Numbered from the stretch's first letter, positions 18,145 to 28,844 are shown. The stretch is DNA of 64,000 bases from an uncultured Bacteroidota bacterium (GCA_913057235.1 CAJXNI010000007.1:51205-115204); one strand, 5' to 3'. Made by a program: numbers and translations. The notes: generated from the sequence alone by a model not told the origin.

Positions 18145-20754
18145 ACCAGGGATTTCTTGGGGTTCATTCCTGAAGATGAGGGAACCTTCCTCATCGGTAT
18201 CAATTAAAATCATGCTGTCTTTTTCAACCTTATTGGCTAAGATGTCTTTAGACAATTGGTTCATGATCCGCTTTTGAATGACCCGCTTAATAGGTCTGGC
18301 GCCAAACTGTGGGTCAAAGCCAACTTCTCCCAGGTAATTCACCGCTTCCTCGGTAGCTTCAATAGTAATGTCTTGGGCAGCCAGCATTTTCTTGAGAATA
18401 TCAATTTGCAAACGCACAATTTGCTTTACATCGTCTTTGTCTAAAGGCAAGAACATGATGGTTTCATCAATACGGTTTAGAAACTCCGGACGGATGGTTT
18501 TTCGCATCAGCTGCATGACTTCCTCGCGTGTGTTTTCGTACACTTCATACTTATTGTCTGCGGTAAGGTGCTCAAAACGCTCTTGAATGAGGTTAGAACC
18601 CATGTTGGAGGTCATGATGATGATGCTGTTTTTAAAGTCAGCAACCCGGCCTTTATTATCGGTTAGGCGGCCTTCGTCTAATACTTGTAAGAGTATGTTG
18701 AACGTATCAGGGTGGGCTTTTTCAATCTCATCCAGCAGCACCACCGAATAGGGCTTTCTGCGCACCGCCTCGGTTAGCTGTCCACCTTCATCATACCCTA
18801 CGTATCCGGGAGGTGCGCCTATCAATCGGCTTACGGAGTGGCGCTCTTGGTACTCGCTCATGTCAATGCGCGTGATGGCATTGTCATCATTAAAGAGGTA
18901 CTGCGCCAGTGCCTTGGCCAGTTCCGTTTTTCCCACCCCAGTGGTACCAAAAAATATAAAGGAACCTATGGGGCGATTCGCGTCTTTTAGCCCGGCCCGG
19001 CTGCGTCTTACAGCATCTGATACAGCCATGATTGCTTCTTCCTGGCCTACCACACGCTTATGCAGTTCATCTTCCAGTTTTAGCAATTTAGCCTTTTCAC
19101 TTTCCAGCATTTTGGTTACTGGTATGCCAGTCCAGCGGCTCACTACTTCGGCAATGTCTTCGGCATCTACCTCTTCTTTTATGAGCGCGTTGCTGTTTTG
19201 TAAATTGGCTACGGTGGCTTCATTTTGTTTAAGTCTTTCCTCGGCCTCTTTTAGCTTGCCATAGCGTATTTCCGCCACGCGTCCGTAATCACCACTCCGT
19301 TCGGCTTGTTCGGCTTCCAGCCTAAGTTTTTCAATATCCTCCTTAGCCTGCTGTATACTTTCAACAATACCTTTTTCCTTTTCCCATTTAGCATTCAGGG
19401 TGTTTCGTTGGTCATTGAGCTCCGCCAATTCTTCCTTAATTACATTTTGCTTGGTGGTGTCACCTTCCCGTTTTATGGCTTCCAGCTCTATTTCCAGTTG
19501 CATAATTTTTCGGTCTAGCACGTCAATCTCTTCGGGTTTGGAATTGATTTCCAGGCGCAGCTTACTGGCAGCCTCGTCCACCAAGTCAATGGCCTTATCG
19601 GGTAAAAACCGATCGGTAATGTAGCGTTGTGAAAGTTCTACTGCAGAGATTACCGCGGCATCTTGAATACGCACCTTATGGTGGGTTTCGTATTTTTCTT
19701 TAATTCCGCGTAGAATGGAGATGGCAGACTCCGTATCGGGCTCTTCTACCATCACTTTTTGAAAGCGCCTTTCTAAGGCCTTGTCTTTTTCAAAAAACTT
19801 TTGGAATTCAGCCAGTGTGGTGGCACCAATGGCTCTAAGCTCACCCCTTGCCAAGGCCGGTTTTAGAATATTGGCGGCATCCATGGCACCTTCGCCACCT
19901 CCCGCACCTACTAAGGTGTGAATTTCATCAATGAATAGTAAAATAGAACCATCACTTTCGGTTACCTCTTTTACCACCGCTTTCAGGCGTTCCTCAAACT
20001 CTCCTTTGTATTTGGCGCCAGCCACTAAAGCCCCCATATCCAGGTTAAAGAGCTTTTTATCCTTAAGGTTTTCGGGTACATCTCCTTTGATAATGCGGTG
20101 AGCCATACCTTCGGCAATGGCCGTTTTACCCACTCCGGGTTCACCAATCAGAACCGGGTTATTTTTGGTGCGTCTGGAGAGGATCTGCAGCACTCTGCGT
20201 ATTTCTTCGTCCCGGCCAATAACCGGATCTAGCTTACCCTCACTGGCCAACTGGTTTAGGTTTTTGGCGTATTTTTCCAAGGCGTTGTACTGCTCTTCGG
20301 CAGAAGCAGAGGTGGCCCGGTTGCCTTTACGAAGCTCAGTGATGGCCTCCTTAAGGTTTTTGGCGGTGATGCCGTTGTCTTTAAGCAACTTGGCAGCGGT
20401 ATCGCTACCCGCCTGAATACCAGCCACCAAGTGCTCCAAAGAAATGTACTCATCCTTCATTTCTTTGGCTACAGCCTGGGCTTTTACGATAGCTTTATTG
20501 GCTGGCTGATCTAAGTAAACCTGTGCGCCCTCTACCTTAGGAGAAGACTTCACAATTTGATCCAGCGCTTTTAGAAATACCTCTTGGTTCACTGAAAGCT
20601 TGGACAAAATAAAACTAAGTACGTTTTCGTCTACTTCGGCAATACCTTTTAAAAGATGGGCACTGGTAATAGCTTGATGCGATGCTTCCAGAGCAATTTC
20701 CTGAGCCCTTTGCACCGCTTTTTGAGATTTTATAGTGAATTTAGAAAAGTCCAT
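18133..20754 (-). CDS. clpB: ATP-dependent chaperone ClpB
   Basis: An 873-residue AAA+ disaggregase working with DnaK to rescue aggregated proteins. In order: N domain ([16 protein letters not shown], residues 1-150), first AAA module with Walker [14 protein letters not shown] near 205, the coiled-coil M domain at about 410-530 that separates ClpB from ClpC, then the second AAA module with [15 protein letters not shown] near 603 and [15 protein letters not shown]. The start at 20754 ([11 protein letters not shown]) is the conserved ClpB N-terminus; an ATG at 20790 is upstream in the leader. No CIRCE element is seen upstream. Confidence 0.97.
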   Translation of the reverse strand: MDFSKFTIKSQKAVQRAQEIALEASHQAITSAHLLKGIAEVDENVLSFILSKLSVNQEVFLKALDQIVKSSPKVEGAQVYLDQPANKAIVKAQAVAKEMKDEYISLEHLVAGIQAGSDTAAKLLKDNGITAKNLKEAITELRKGNRATSASAEEQYNALEKYAKNLNQLASEGKLDPVIGRDEEIRRVLQILSRRTKNNPVLIGEPGVGKTAIAEGMAHRIIKGDVPENLKDKKLFNLDMGALVAGAKYKGEFEERLKAVVKEVTESDGSILLFIDEIHTLVGAGGGEGAMDAANILKPALARGELRAIGATTLAEFQKFFEKDKALERRFQKVMVEEPDTESAISILRGIKEKYETHHKVRIQDAAVISAVELSQRYITDRFLPDKAIDLVDEAASKLRLEINSKPEEIDVLDRKIMQLEIELEAIKREGDTTKQNVIKEELAELNDQRNTLNAKWEKEKGIVESIQQAKEDIEKLRLEAEQAERSGDYGRVAEIRYGKLKEAEERLKQNEATVANLQNSNALIKEEVDAEDIAEVVSRWTGIPVTKMLESEKAKLLKLEDELHKRVVGQEEAIMAVSDAVRRSRAGLKDANRPIGSFIFFGTTGVGKTELAKALAQYLFNDDNAITRIDMSEYQERHSVSRLIGAPPGYVGYDEGGQLTEAVRRKPYSVVLLDEIEKAHPDTFNILLQVLDEGRLTDNKGRVADFKNSIIIMTSNMGSNLIQERFEHLTADNKYEVYENTREEVMQLMRKTIRPEFLNRIDETIMFLPLDKDDVKQIVRLQIDILKKMLAAQDITIEATEEAVNYLGEVGFDPQFGARPIKRVIQKRIMNQLSKDILANKVEKDSMILIDTDEEGSLIFRNEPQEIPGLEE

Positions 20755-20883
20755 TTGTAAGTTTTTACACTCTCTTAGCAAATTCATCACCCTTTTTAAT
20801 TTCCATTGATTTGTCTGTCAAGGTGGCTGTAAATAACACTAATTTAGGTCATTAAGGCAGGTTTCGCGTTTTTCGGCTGCCTA

Positions 20884-20900
20884 TTCGGGTTTTCCCCGAA
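20884..20900. repeat. Small hairpin upstream of clpB
   Basis: TTCGGG and CCCGAA (6 bp) enclose a 5-base loop, between the terminator of the large exported-protein gene and clpB. No T-run follows on either strand, so it is not a good terminator. It may be part of clpB control; nothing else is recognisable in the 160-base clpB upstream region. Confidence 0.3.
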
Positions 20901-20913
20901 GGCTTCATTGTCA

Positions 20914-20952
20914 CAAAAAAAACCGCCTCATTACATTAATGAGACGGCTTCT
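20914..20952 (-). terminator. Terminator after the T9SS-exported protein gene
   Basis: On the minus strand GCCGTCTCATTAA pairs with the following TGTAATGAGGCGG (one mismatch/G-U) and leads into TTTTTTTTG. It lies about 35 bases past the stop codon at 20986 and separates that gene from clpB. Confidence 0.85.
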
Positions 20953-20985
20953 CTTTAACTATTACCTCCTAATGAGGTTCTGAAT

Positions 20986-23900
20986 TTATTGCACCACCAA
21001 CTTACGGGTAAGACGTTTACCAGCTACGTTGATGTTCACAAAATACACACCTGACTTCCAATCAAAGGTTTCAAAAACCAATCGGTTGGTGCCTCGGTCC
21101 AGATTATAATCATTGGCATAGACTTTTTGCCCGAGGACGTTGTAAATCTCAACACTTACATCTTGTGCCTGGCCTACAAAAATAGGTAGGTGGGTAACAT
21201 CTGCCGTAGGGTTAGGACTTAACTCTCCTATGTAGGTGCTAGGCGCTGGATTGTATTCCTCATCTCCAATTACAATGCGGGGTCTTTCATTGGTGGTCTG
21301 CAAACAGAAATCATCAATGGCCCAACCCGGACGCTGCACGGCATAGTCACTTTCAAAACGGAAGCGGAATACAACCTGGCGTGATGCCGTGTCAAAAGCC
21401 ACCACGTATTTGGCCGTATCATAACCACCGCTAATGTCCGTCCAACCTGGTTTAATGATATCCAATGAGGTTACAAATTCCGTGTTGTACCAATTATCTT
21501 CATTGGCAAAACCAATTACTTGCCAATTTACACCGCCATCTAAGCTGTATTCCAGGTTACCGCCATCGTGGAAACGCTCTGTATCAAAGGCATGCAAGAA
21601 TGAAATCTCATAGGCAGAACCTGTATCCACAACAAATACGGGGGAATACAATCCTGAACGCTCAAGCGTATCATAGTTAGTTCCAATTTTAGTTACCCAG
21701 GCATTGGCACCGCTAGGAGGTGAGGGTAAAATGGTTGGGGTACCTCTTTGCCAGTTGGAAGGCCCTCTTGAGAAGGTCTCGGTATTCAAAGGCACAAAAG
21801 GGAAATTGTTGGTGGTACTCTCAAAGTCATTACAGTAAGAAGTGTCTCCTTGCGGGATGTTAAAGAAGTACTCAGGTAGCACTGTTGCGGTTACTTCAAG
21901 CGTATCATCGGTGGGACGGTTGTCGTCCTTAACATTGGGCCTGCGGGTAATTATGCGCATGGTGTGATCACCTGAAGTTACAAAATTAGCCGGCCAGGCC
22001 TCTTGATATGAAAAGCGCGTTCTACTACCGCGGATGAAGAAACGAGGTAACACTACCGTTTCCCAGTTGCCAACCCAGCCGGAGCCAGGGGCACCACCAA
22101 CGGCATCAATTTCAATTTTCACTTGACAACTATCCAAAACTTTGGCACCTGTATTTTGAATGAATACATCAATATTTTGCGGGTTATCTGGAATTTGCAG
22201 CGGGTTGATGAAACGGAAATCAACCGGTGCAGCACTGTTTTGTGGAGGAATGAATACTTCAAAGTCATCCAAGGCCCATCCTTCCAAGTTTCTACCTGAG
22301 TTGGCTCCCGTATTAGAAGCAAACACAAAACGCATTTGAATGGCGTTGGGCTGGAAGTTTAGTTCTGCCATGCCATACTGGCTCAACACCCAATTACCAT
22401 TAGTGGTGTTTACAAAGCCTTCTGTAATACGACTAACGGGACTACCCAATGTACCAATATTGGGATCGGTGTACCAACGGGTAAGGTTAATAGTATCTCG
22501 GGCAACCGTACCAAATTGCTCACCCAGGGTATTCCAGCCTGCTAGATTGTATTCAATGCCACCAGCTGCGTTGTTTCCCATGTCAATGTTATGGAAGAAA
22601 CTAATGGTTGGGGAAACTATGGTATCAAAATTGTCCAGCACTGGAACTCTGAGGTATTCGGTTAGGCCATCGTAGAAGAAGCCATCCGATAGGTTGGTAG
22701 CCCAGATCTTATCATTGTTTTGGAAAGAAGAAAAATTACTCCCTGAGGGCGCCTCACCAAGCTCCCACTGCAAGAAATTAAAGTTAGCGCCATTGAAGTT
22801 ACTCCAGGAGAAGAAACCTCTGCGGTCGTAATCACAAGAGTCAAAATTTTCAAAAAAGTCAATGTCATAGTTCCCTTGACCCGTGAAAATCTTACAAACC
22901 GTATCATTAAAATTATTAACATCTCCGGCCACGGTGGTGTACGCGCACACCTCACAAGCCCCTTCAGGCAAGGTGAAATTACCGAGGGTAGACAAAGTGA
23001 TTTCATTCCCTTGATTTACCCCCATGGTTTGGTTGGTGGCTGTGTAAAGAGTAGGCGTACCTACATTAGGTCCACATAAAGGCGTAACCGAAAGCACCAC
23101 AGATTGCCCAGAAATAGTTGACGTTCCGTAATTTCTAAGAATCACCTTGGGCCTTAAGCTACCTGCGCCTATGCTGGAGAGCGGGGTGTTGGCCGGCAGA
23201 GCAATGGTGGGGAAAGTAATGGATTGAATACCTCCGTCATTGGTAATGCGGTCGTAGAGCATAACCTGGTCAATGGCAATGTCGGCCAGATTCCCCGTAC
23301 CGGTACGGCCAGCTACAATTCGCATTTTAATTTGCTTATTAGCATAAGGATTAAGATTAGCTCTTAAGAACTGGTAATCTTCCATTTCATCATTTTGCCC
23401 CACTGAACCCGGTACAGTAGATAAAGGAACAGTATTCCAAACGCCAACGGGGTCCACTCCTGGTTCGGTCACCTGAATTTTCAACTCATCAATGTTAGAA
23501 CCATACATGTGATAGTATAAGTCTAGCGTAGGGTTGCTCAAACCGGTAAAGTCTAGACATCTTTCTGTTTCCAGGTAGGTGTCTACGTCTCCTGTGCTAT
23601 TATCAGCTTCGGTGTACATGTATTGTCCACCTTGAAAATGGCCCCAGCGCGGTCCCGTGTTGCGGGTGCTGGTTAAGCGGTTACCTACCTTCCATTCGTA
23701 ATTGGGATCTAAACCAGTTTTAGGCACAAATAGGTTGTTTCCAGTTTGGCTGGAACCTACCGGAAGACCTTCAAAGTCCATTACTAGCGGAAAGGAGTTG
23801 AAGGAAGCTCTGTGCACAATGGAGTCAGAACGCGCGGAGTCATTGGCAGGAACAGTATCCATGGGGATATTGGCCCATACATCCACCGTGTAAGAACCCA

Positions 23901-25917
23901 GGGCTGTCATATTCACACCAGGGGTAATGGTTACCGTGGTGGAGTCACCAGTACCTAAAGAAACCGGGAAGCTCACGTTTTGAACCGCCCCCGGAGTACC
24001 GTTGGTGTTTAAACGGTATTGGAGAGCAAAATTAGTGATGGTATCACAACCGTTATTGCGCACTTGCACATCTACGGGCTCCACTCCGTAGCTGCAAAAA
24101 CCACGTTCAGGAGTGCTTACTCTAATCACTTCTCCGTCTACAGGAATAGGCTCGTAAATTCTAAGGTCATCAATGCCCATATCACCACGAGCAGCAGAAG
24201 CTACATCTGTAGTACGTTTCACCGTAAGCATTCTTATGCGAATAAACTTGCCATTGAACTCTCGTAAAGGCACTACCGCGCGCTTCCAGGGGTCATTAGC
24301 AGAGGTTTGTTGCTCGCCCCTAATTACGGTCACGCCATTGTACCAATTCGGGAAATTGCTCCCAGTATCAATATCTACCCGTAGGTTCCCCATGTCATTA
24401 CCAAACATGTGATAGTAGAATTCAAAATTCAAACAACCAGTATTGTTAGTCAAATCTATACAGGGAGTAATTAGCTGCGAGTTATTGTTGATGTTGCCTT
24501 GAGATGCTTCTGCATAAACATATTTTGCACCAAAGGGCGTATGATTTCCGTTAGGGCCTGTAAAGGGTGTGCCAGTGGTTCCTGTGCGAATGGACCAGCC
24601 GTAATTACTGCCTGAAGCGGTGGGCAATGGTACGATATTCCAGTAGCGGCTGCCTTGCTGGTCACTGGGGAATACACCGCGGTGCGTGTTGCCCATGTCA
24701 CCCACACCGGTGCCGGCTTGCCAGTTGGCACTTTCAAAATCTTCTACCCAAGGGAATGTGTTAATGGTTCCTGGTAATGCACCACAGAAAGGCGTTCCGC
24801 ACTTAAAGGGTAAGCCGGGCTGCACCCAAAAACGTAAATAGGGATTTTGGGGGTTAGCGATAGAGTCTGGAACGCGAGTGGAGTTGGGACAAGCCAAGTC
24901 TACCGCACGGTAATAATACTCCACCGTATCTCCCAGTAGTACGTTGGGAATATCTCCTTCATACTCAGAGGTAGGAGGATTCACCAATTGCAGATTAATG
25001 TTTTGCCAGGGGCCTACGCCAGCAGCGTTTCTTATGCGATAAAAAACGGTAACACTGTCAATACCGGAGCGCGCATTGGGGTTGGGATTACCAGGTACAG
25101 AGTCTGTTACCTGGGCACCAATTTTATAACTGTTGGTTGATAGTTGGGTTACCCCTCCGGTGGGTTGTGGTATGTAACAGGTGGTAGAAACTGGGTTGTA
25201 GTTAAAACGAAAACGCGGGGGAAATAGCTCGCATGTTGAAGCGGTGACCATTAGGTTATCAATCCACCAACCAGCACCAAAGGGTCGCCCTGTGATTTGG
25301 GTAGGATTTAAGACCCAGTTTGCCGCAAACTCAATGCGTACGTCTGTGAATCCGTTACCATTAGGTCCTAAAGCCAAGCTGGAAATATCAAAGCTCTCCT
25401 GTTTCCACCAGCTTTGTTGAGGGGTGGGGTCAGTGCCACTAAACCAATCGTTAATTCCTAAGTTAGGAACGTTGTAAGAAGCTTCTTGGAAACTGCTGGA
25501 AGAGGTCCAGTTGCTATTACCCAGATAAATGGTGTTTGACCCTTGCAGTAGTGTCCAGGTGCTACCGCCATCTGTAGAAATACGGATAAGTCCCTGATTA
25601 ATCTGATTGATCTTACAAATATGGTAGAAGTCTAAGAATACGAAGGAATAACCCAAAGTGCTGAAACTGTCTGTTACAAAGGCTGCTTCTGAAATAGGGG
25701 CCGCAGTAGGGTTGGGTTGTACAAAGCCGTGGTACGACTCATTGCCTGAAATGCTCAGGTTGGTGGTGTCATTCCAGGGAACGTTGGCACTACCTTTTAA
25801 ATTATTGGTTACGGAATCTACGGGGTCATCCCATGTTTCACGAAACAGGGTGTCAATTTGGGCAGTAAGACTTAGGGTAGTAATACACGTAAGAGCTAAC
25901 AGTAGAAGCTTCTTCAT
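20986..25917 (-). CDS. Very large secreted multidomain protein with T9SS C-terminal sorting domain
   Basis: A 1643-residue secreted protein. It starts with a signal peptide (MKKLLLLALTCITTLSLTAQ) and ends with a type A T9SS sorting domain of about 80 residues (IGELSPNPTADVTHLPIF, VSVEIYNVLGQKVYAND, WKSGVYFVNINVAGKRL). Between them are several copies of a MAM/jelly-roll-like unit marked by FEFYYHMFGNDMGNL, LDLYYHMYGSNIDEL, a third near ISFFHNIDMGN and a fourth near ISFLHAFDTERFHDG, each near a GWWIDNL/GWALDDFEV/GWAIDDFCL-type strand, and Ig-like linkers. No protease motif is seen. It is likely an adhesin or cell-surface binding protein for polymers; the ligand is unknown. Confidence 0.92.
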   Translation of the reverse strand: MKKLLLLALTCITTLSLTAQIDTLFRETWDDPVDSVTNNLKGSANVPWNDTTNLSISGNESYHGFVQPNPTAAPISEAAFVTDSFSTLGYSFVFLDFYHICKINQINQGLIRISTDGGSTWTLLQGSNTIYLGNSNWTSSSSFQEASYNVPNLGINDWFSGTDPTPQQSWWKQESFDISSLALGPNGNGFTDVRIEFAANWVLNPTQITGRPFGAGWWIDNLMVTASTCELFPPRFRFNYNPVSTTCYIPQPTGGVTQLSTNSYKIGAQVTDSVPGNPNPNARSGIDSVTVFYRIRNAAGVGPWQNINLQLVNPPTSEYEGDIPNVLLGDTVEYYYRAVDLACPNSTRVPDSIANPQNPYLRFWVQPGLPFKCGTPFCGALPGTINTFPWVEDFESANWQAGTGVGDMGNTHRGVFPSDQQGSRYWNIVPLPTASGSNYGWSIRTGTTGTPFTGPNGNHTPFGAKYVYAEASQGNINNNSQLITPCIDLTNNTGCLNFEFYYHMFGNDMGNLRVDIDTGSNFPNWYNGVTVIRGEQQTSANDPWKRAVVPLREFNGKFIRIRMLTVKRTTDVASAARGDMGIDDLRIYEPIPVDGEVIRVSTPERGFCSYGVEPVDVQVRNNGCDTITNFALQYRLNTNGTPGAVQNVSFPVSLGTGDSTTVTITPGVNMTALGSYTVDVWANIPMDTVPANDSARSDSIVHRASFNSFPLVMDFEGLPVGSSQTGNNLFVPKTGLDPNYEWKVGNRLTSTRNTGPRWGHFQGGQYMYTEADNSTGDVDTYLETERCLDFTGLSNPTLDLYYHMYGSNIDELKIQVTEPGVDPVGVWNTVPLSTVPGSVGQNDEMEDYQFLRANLNPYANKQIKMRIVAGRTGTGNLADIAIDQVMLYDRITNDGGIQSITFPTIALPANTPLSSIGAGSLRPKVILRNYGTSTISGQSVVLSVTPLCGPNVGTPTLYTATNQTMGVNQGNEITLSTLGNFTLPEGACEVCAYTTVAGDVNNFNDTVCKIFTGQGNYDIDFFENFDSCDYDRRGFFSWSNFNGANFNFLQWELGEAPSGSNFSSFQNNDKIWATNLSDGFFYDGLTEYLRVPVLDNFDTIVSPTISFFHNIDMGNNAAGGIEYNLAGWNTLGEQFGTVARDTINLTRWYTDPNIGTLGSPVSRITEGFVNTTNGNWVLSQYGMAELNFQPNAIQMRFVFASNTGANSGRNLEGWALDDFEVFIPPQNSAAPVDFRFINPLQIPDNPQNIDVFIQNTGAKVLDSCQVKIEIDAVGGAPGSGWVGNWETVVLPRFFIRGSRTRFSYQEAWPANFVTSGDHTMRIITRRPNVKDDNRPTDDTLEVTATVLPEYFFNIPQGDTSYCNDFESTTNNFPFVPLNTETFSRGPSNWQRGTPTILPSPPSGANAWVTKIGTNYDTLERSGLYSPVFVVDTGSAYEISFLHAFDTERFHDGGNLEYSLDGGVNWQVIGFANEDNWYNTEFVTSLDIIKPGWTDISGGYDTAKYVVAFDTASRQVVFRFRFESDYAVQRPGWAIDDFCLQTTNERPRIVIGDEEYNPAPSTYIGELSPNPTADVTHLPIFVGQAQDVSVEIYNVLGQKVYANDYNLDRGTNRLVFETFDWKSGVYFVNINVAGKRLTRKLVVQ

Positions 25918-25953
25918 AAACTTAGGGTGTTTATTTGCAAATTTGAAACTCTA

Positions 25954-25961
25954 CAAATATA
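25954..25961 (-). promoter_or_regulatory. Promoter -7 box for the T9SS-exported protein gene
   Basis: TATATTTG on the minus strand matches TAnnTTTG and lies 37 bases before the start codon. No good -33 box is visible at the usual spacing. Confidence 0.42.
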
Positions 25962-26010
25962 TAAAGAGCAGGCAATCTGAGGCCACCAATTTAGCAGAGG
26001 CGGTTTAGAA

Positions 26011-26619
26011 TTATTTAACGGAGAGTTCACCCAGGGTTTCTTTTGCGGCTTTAAGCTCCAAGGTATCGCCCATGCTTACAGCTCCCACTCCGGCTGGGGT
26101 GCCAGTATAAATTAAATCGCCTACTTGTAGCGTAAAGAATCTACTAATTTGACAGACAAGCTGTTGGAAGGAGAAAATGAGATCCTGCGTGTTTCCCTGC
26201 TGTACCATTTCACCGTTTTTTAGCAAGCTAAAGGAAAGGTTTTCCACAGGGTATTTCTCCTTGGAGCGCCATTCTCCTACAAATGCGGATTGGTCAAAAG
26301 CTTTGGCTTTTTCCCAGGGCAGGCCTTTTTCTTTAAGCTTACGCTGAAGGTCTCGGGCGGTAAAATCAAGCCCTAGGGTGAATTCCTGAAAGTATTTATG
26401 TGCAAATTCCGGGGCAATGTGCTTGCCCATTTTGCAAACCTTCAATACTACTTCGCATTCGTAGTGAATTTCCTGGCTAAAATTGGGCAGGTAAAAATCT
26501 TGCCCTGGTTTCAATAGAGCCGTGGCGGGCTTCATAAAAATAACCGGCTCGGTAGGAAGGGGGTTGTTGAGCTCTCGGGCATGATCCGCGTAATTGCGAC
26601 CTACACAAAAAATTTTCAT
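26011..26619 (-). CDS. Fumarylacetoacetate hydrolase (FAH) family protein
   Basis: A 202-residue member of the FAH superfamily, which cleaves or isomerises acylpyruvates and related 2-oxoacids with a divalent metal. It shows KIFCVGRNYADHARELNN at the start, EPVIFMKPATALLKPGQD, the metal-site IHYECEVVLKVCK, GLDFTARDLQRKLKEKGLPWEKAKAFDQSA (in part) and GDLIYTGTPAGVGAV. The short length fits oxaloacetate decarboxylase/acylpyruvase (FAHD1-like) members. The start overlaps the upstream exonuclease stop by 4 bp, so the two are cotranscribed. Substrate not determined. Confidence 0.92.
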   Translation of the reverse strand: MKIFCVGRNYADHARELNNPLPTEPVIFMKPATALLKPGQDFYLPNFSQEIHYECEVVLKVCKMGKHIAPEFAHKYFQEFTLGLDFTARDLQRKLKEKGLPWEKAKAFDQSAFVGEWRSKEKYPVENLSFSLLKNGEMVQQGNTQDLIFSFQQLVCQISRFFTLQVGDLIYTGTPAGVGAVSMGDTLELKAAKETLGELSVK

Positions 26620-27383
26620 GATTGTAGCTTCCGCAATTTTATGGCGGTCAATACTTTCTTGGTGTACAGGGGAAAATCAGCATTTTGGATCCAGCCAAAG
26701 TAGCCAGGGTCTTTTTCCAGCACCGCTTCAACCGCTTGGTTTTTGTATTTGCCAAAGCTAAAGCACTCCACCCCCTCTTTGTTAAAAACAATAAAGCCGG
26801 CAAAATCGGCTGCGTTAAAGCGATTGCTGAAATCAGCCAACTTTTCTACATCATTCTCCAGTTCGGGGTAGCGGTCTAGCTGACTCTTCAGCACCTCGTA
26901 AGTAGCCAGGGTATCGGCTTCTGCCGAGTGGGCATTTTTCAGGTCCTTATCGCAGTAAAATTTATAGGCGGCCTCCAGAGTGCGCTTTTCCATTTTATGA
27001 AAAATATTCTGCACGTCTACCGCTCTGCGCTTGTTCAAATCAAAGTCAATTTCCGCTCGCAGAAACTCCTCCGCCAAAAGCGGGATATCGTATTTATTGG
27101 AGTTATAGCCGGCCAGGTCTGCGTCTTTAATCATCTCTAAAACGCGGTGCGCCAATTCTTTAAAGGTAGGTTCATTGGCTACCTTGGCATCGTCAATACC
27201 GTGTATGGCCTCTACCTCGGGGGGGATGGGCACGCCCGGGTTCACTAGCCAGGTTTTACTCTCTTTGTTGCCGTTAGGCCAAATTTTGAGTATGCTGATT
27301 TCAACAATACGATCTTTGGTAACGCTGGTGCCGGTTGCTTCAAGATCAAAAAAGCAAATGGGGCGCTTCAGTTGAAGTTCCAT
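26616..27383 (-). CDS. DEDDh-type 3'-5' exonuclease (DnaQ-like)
   Basis: A 255-residue soluble exonuclease. Exo I motif is ICFFDLEATGTSVTKDRIVEI (Asp-Glu), Exo II is DLAGYNSNKYDIPLL, and Exo III epsilon-type is HSAEADTLATYEVL with the His and Asp of DEDDh enzymes. The C-terminal 90 residues (GFIVFNKEGVECFSFGKYK) resemble the tail found in Bacteroidota exonucleases of this kind. It may proofread or process RNA/DNA ends; role unproven. Placed 26 bp after the E2 gene and overlapping the FAH gene. Confidence 0.92.
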   Translation of the reverse strand: MELQLKRPICFFDLEATGTSVTKDRIVEISILKIWPNGNKESKTWLVNPGVPIPPEVEAIHGIDDAKVANEPTFKELAHRVLEMIKDADLAGYNSNKYDIPLLAEEFLRAEIDFDLNKRRAVDVQNIFHKMEKRTLEAAYKFYCDKDLKNAHSAEADTLATYEVLKSQLDRYPELENDVEKLADFSNRFNAADFAGFIVFNKEGVECFSFGKYKNQAVEAVLEKDPGYFGWIQNADFPLYTKKVLTAIKLRKLQS

Positions 27384-27409
27384 CTTGCGGGGTTTAAAAT
27401 GGTTATCGC

Positions 27410-28807
27410 CTAAATTTCGCGATTGATGTCAAATTGTTCCAGGTAATCTGCTAATCTGCGTACAAACATTCCGCCTAAAGCGCCATCTACCACTCGGTGG
27501 TCATAGCTGTGGCTTAAGAACATTTTGTAGCGGATGCCAATCATATCGCCCTCAGGAGTCTCAATTACCGCAGGCTTTTTGTTAATACTGCCGGTGGCCA
27601 TGATGGCTACTTGCGGCTGATTGATAATGGGGGTGCCCATTACATTGCCAAAGGTGCCCACGTTGGTAATGGTGTAGGTGCCGCCTTGAATTTCATCGGC
27701 ACTCAGTTTGTTTTCACGCGCTCTCTTGGCCAGGTCGTTCACCTGCTTGGTGAGGCCCACTAAATTCAGCTGATCGGCATTTTTAATAACCGGCACAATT
27801 AAGTTGCCAGAAGGCAGAGCCGCGGCCATGCCAATATTGATGTTCTTGCGCTTAACAATGCTGTTGCCATCTACGGCAATATTAATGTTGGGGAAATCTT
27901 TGATGGTTTTTACCAGCGCTTCAATGAAAATAGGGGTGAAGGTAATTTTTTCGCCTTCGCGCTTTTGGAAGTCGTTTTTCACCTTTTCGCGCCACTTGAA
28001 CATATTGGTCACATCGGCCTCTACAAAAGAAGTAACGTGCGGAGAGGTGCGCTTGGAATTCACCATGTGCTCGGCAATCATCTTACGCATGCGGTCCATC
28101 TCCACAATTTCATCGCCAGCCATGCTGGGCACGGGCGTGGCCTTAGGGGCCGGCTCTTGCTTGGGAGCTCTGGAAGATGGAGCCGGTTGAGCCGGAGCTC
28201 CGGTCTTAGCCTGGGGAGCAGAATCAGCACCTTGAGCAGTGGCTGCGGCCGGTGCAGGCGCAGAGCCACGGTTTTCCAGGTAATTTAGAATATCCGATTT
28301 AGTTACGCGGCCTTCGGCTCCGCTACCGTCAATATTTTCCAATTCATTCAGGCTAATATTTTCTTCCTGCGCAATGCTGCGCACCAAAGGCGAATAAAAT
28401 CTGCCGTTGGCACTACGCGGAATATCGCTTTGCGCAGTGGCTTCTCCGGCACTTACCATGCTGCTGGCTTCGGCCACTGCTGCGGGTTCAGCTTGATCTT
28501 CTTCTTGCTGTGTTTCACTGCCGTTTAGAGAAGCGGTGTCATCAGCGACATCGCTTTCTCCACCTCCTTCGGTTTCAATCAGCGCTACCGCTTCACCAAC
28601 TTTTACCACTTCATCTTCCCCAAAAAGCTTCTTTTTTAAAACGCCATCTTCCTGGGCGGGCACTTCGCTGTCTACCTTGTCAGTGGCTATCTCCAGAATA
28701 GGCTCTTCGGCCTCAATGGTATCGCCTTCTTCTTTTAACCACTTAATAATGGTAGCTTCTGCTACGCTTTCGCCCATTTTAGGCATAATTAATTCAATTT
28801 GTGCCAT
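27410..28807 (-). CDS. 2-oxoacid dehydrogenase E2, dihydrolipoamide acyltransferase
   Basis: A 465-residue E2. An N-terminal lipoyl domain (residues 1-78) carries the lipoylated lysine in EIATDKVDSEVPA. A Glu/Ala/Ser linker leads to an E3-binding domain (YSPLVRSIAQEENISLNELENI in part, about 140-175), a Pro/Ala linker, and the acyltransferase core from about 235 with catalytic SHSYDHRVVDGALGG. The motifs fit branched-chain or 2-oxoglutarate/pyruvate E2 proteins; the precise complex cannot be named because the E1 partner is not adjacent. The protein transfers acyl groups to CoA. Confidence 0.92.
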   Translation of the reverse strand: MAQIELIMPKMGESVAEATIIKWLKEEGDTIEAEEPILEIATDKVDSEVPAQEDGVLKKKLFGEDEVVKVGEAVALIETEGGGESDVADDTASLNGSETQQEEDQAEPAAVAEASSMVSAGEATAQSDIPRSANGRFYSPLVRSIAQEENISLNELENIDGSGAEGRVTKSDILNYLENRGSAPAPAAATAQGADSAPQAKTGAPAQPAPSSRAPKQEPAPKATPVPSMAGDEIVEMDRMRKMIAEHMVNSKRTSPHVTSFVEADVTNMFKWREKVKNDFQKREGEKITFTPIFIEALVKTIKDFPNINIAVDGNSIVKRKNINIGMAAALPSGNLIVPVIKNADQLNLVGLTKQVNDLAKRARENKLSADEIQGGTYTITNVGTFGNVMGTPIINQPQVAIMATGSINKKPAVIETPEGDMIGIRYKMFLSHSYDHRVVDGALGGMFVRRLADYLEQFDINREI

Positions 28808-28844
28808 ATATTTTGGTGGTAAATTTTGGTGTTTAAAATTTTTG

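Noticed and set aside
18860..19264. A 134-codon open frame antisense to clpB
   Set aside because: It lies wholly inside clpB, has a Ser-rich composition typical of a reverse frame, and no ribosome site or homology.
20755..20985. CIRCE or sigma-32 type heat-shock element ahead of clpB
   Set aside because: No TTAGCACTC/GAGTGCTAA pair is present. A TTGACA with a loose -10 exists, but this group does not use that promoter type as a rule.
27804..28190. A 128-codon open frame antisense to the E2 gene
   Set aside because: It mirrors the conserved acyltransferase core; composition is that of a shadow frame.
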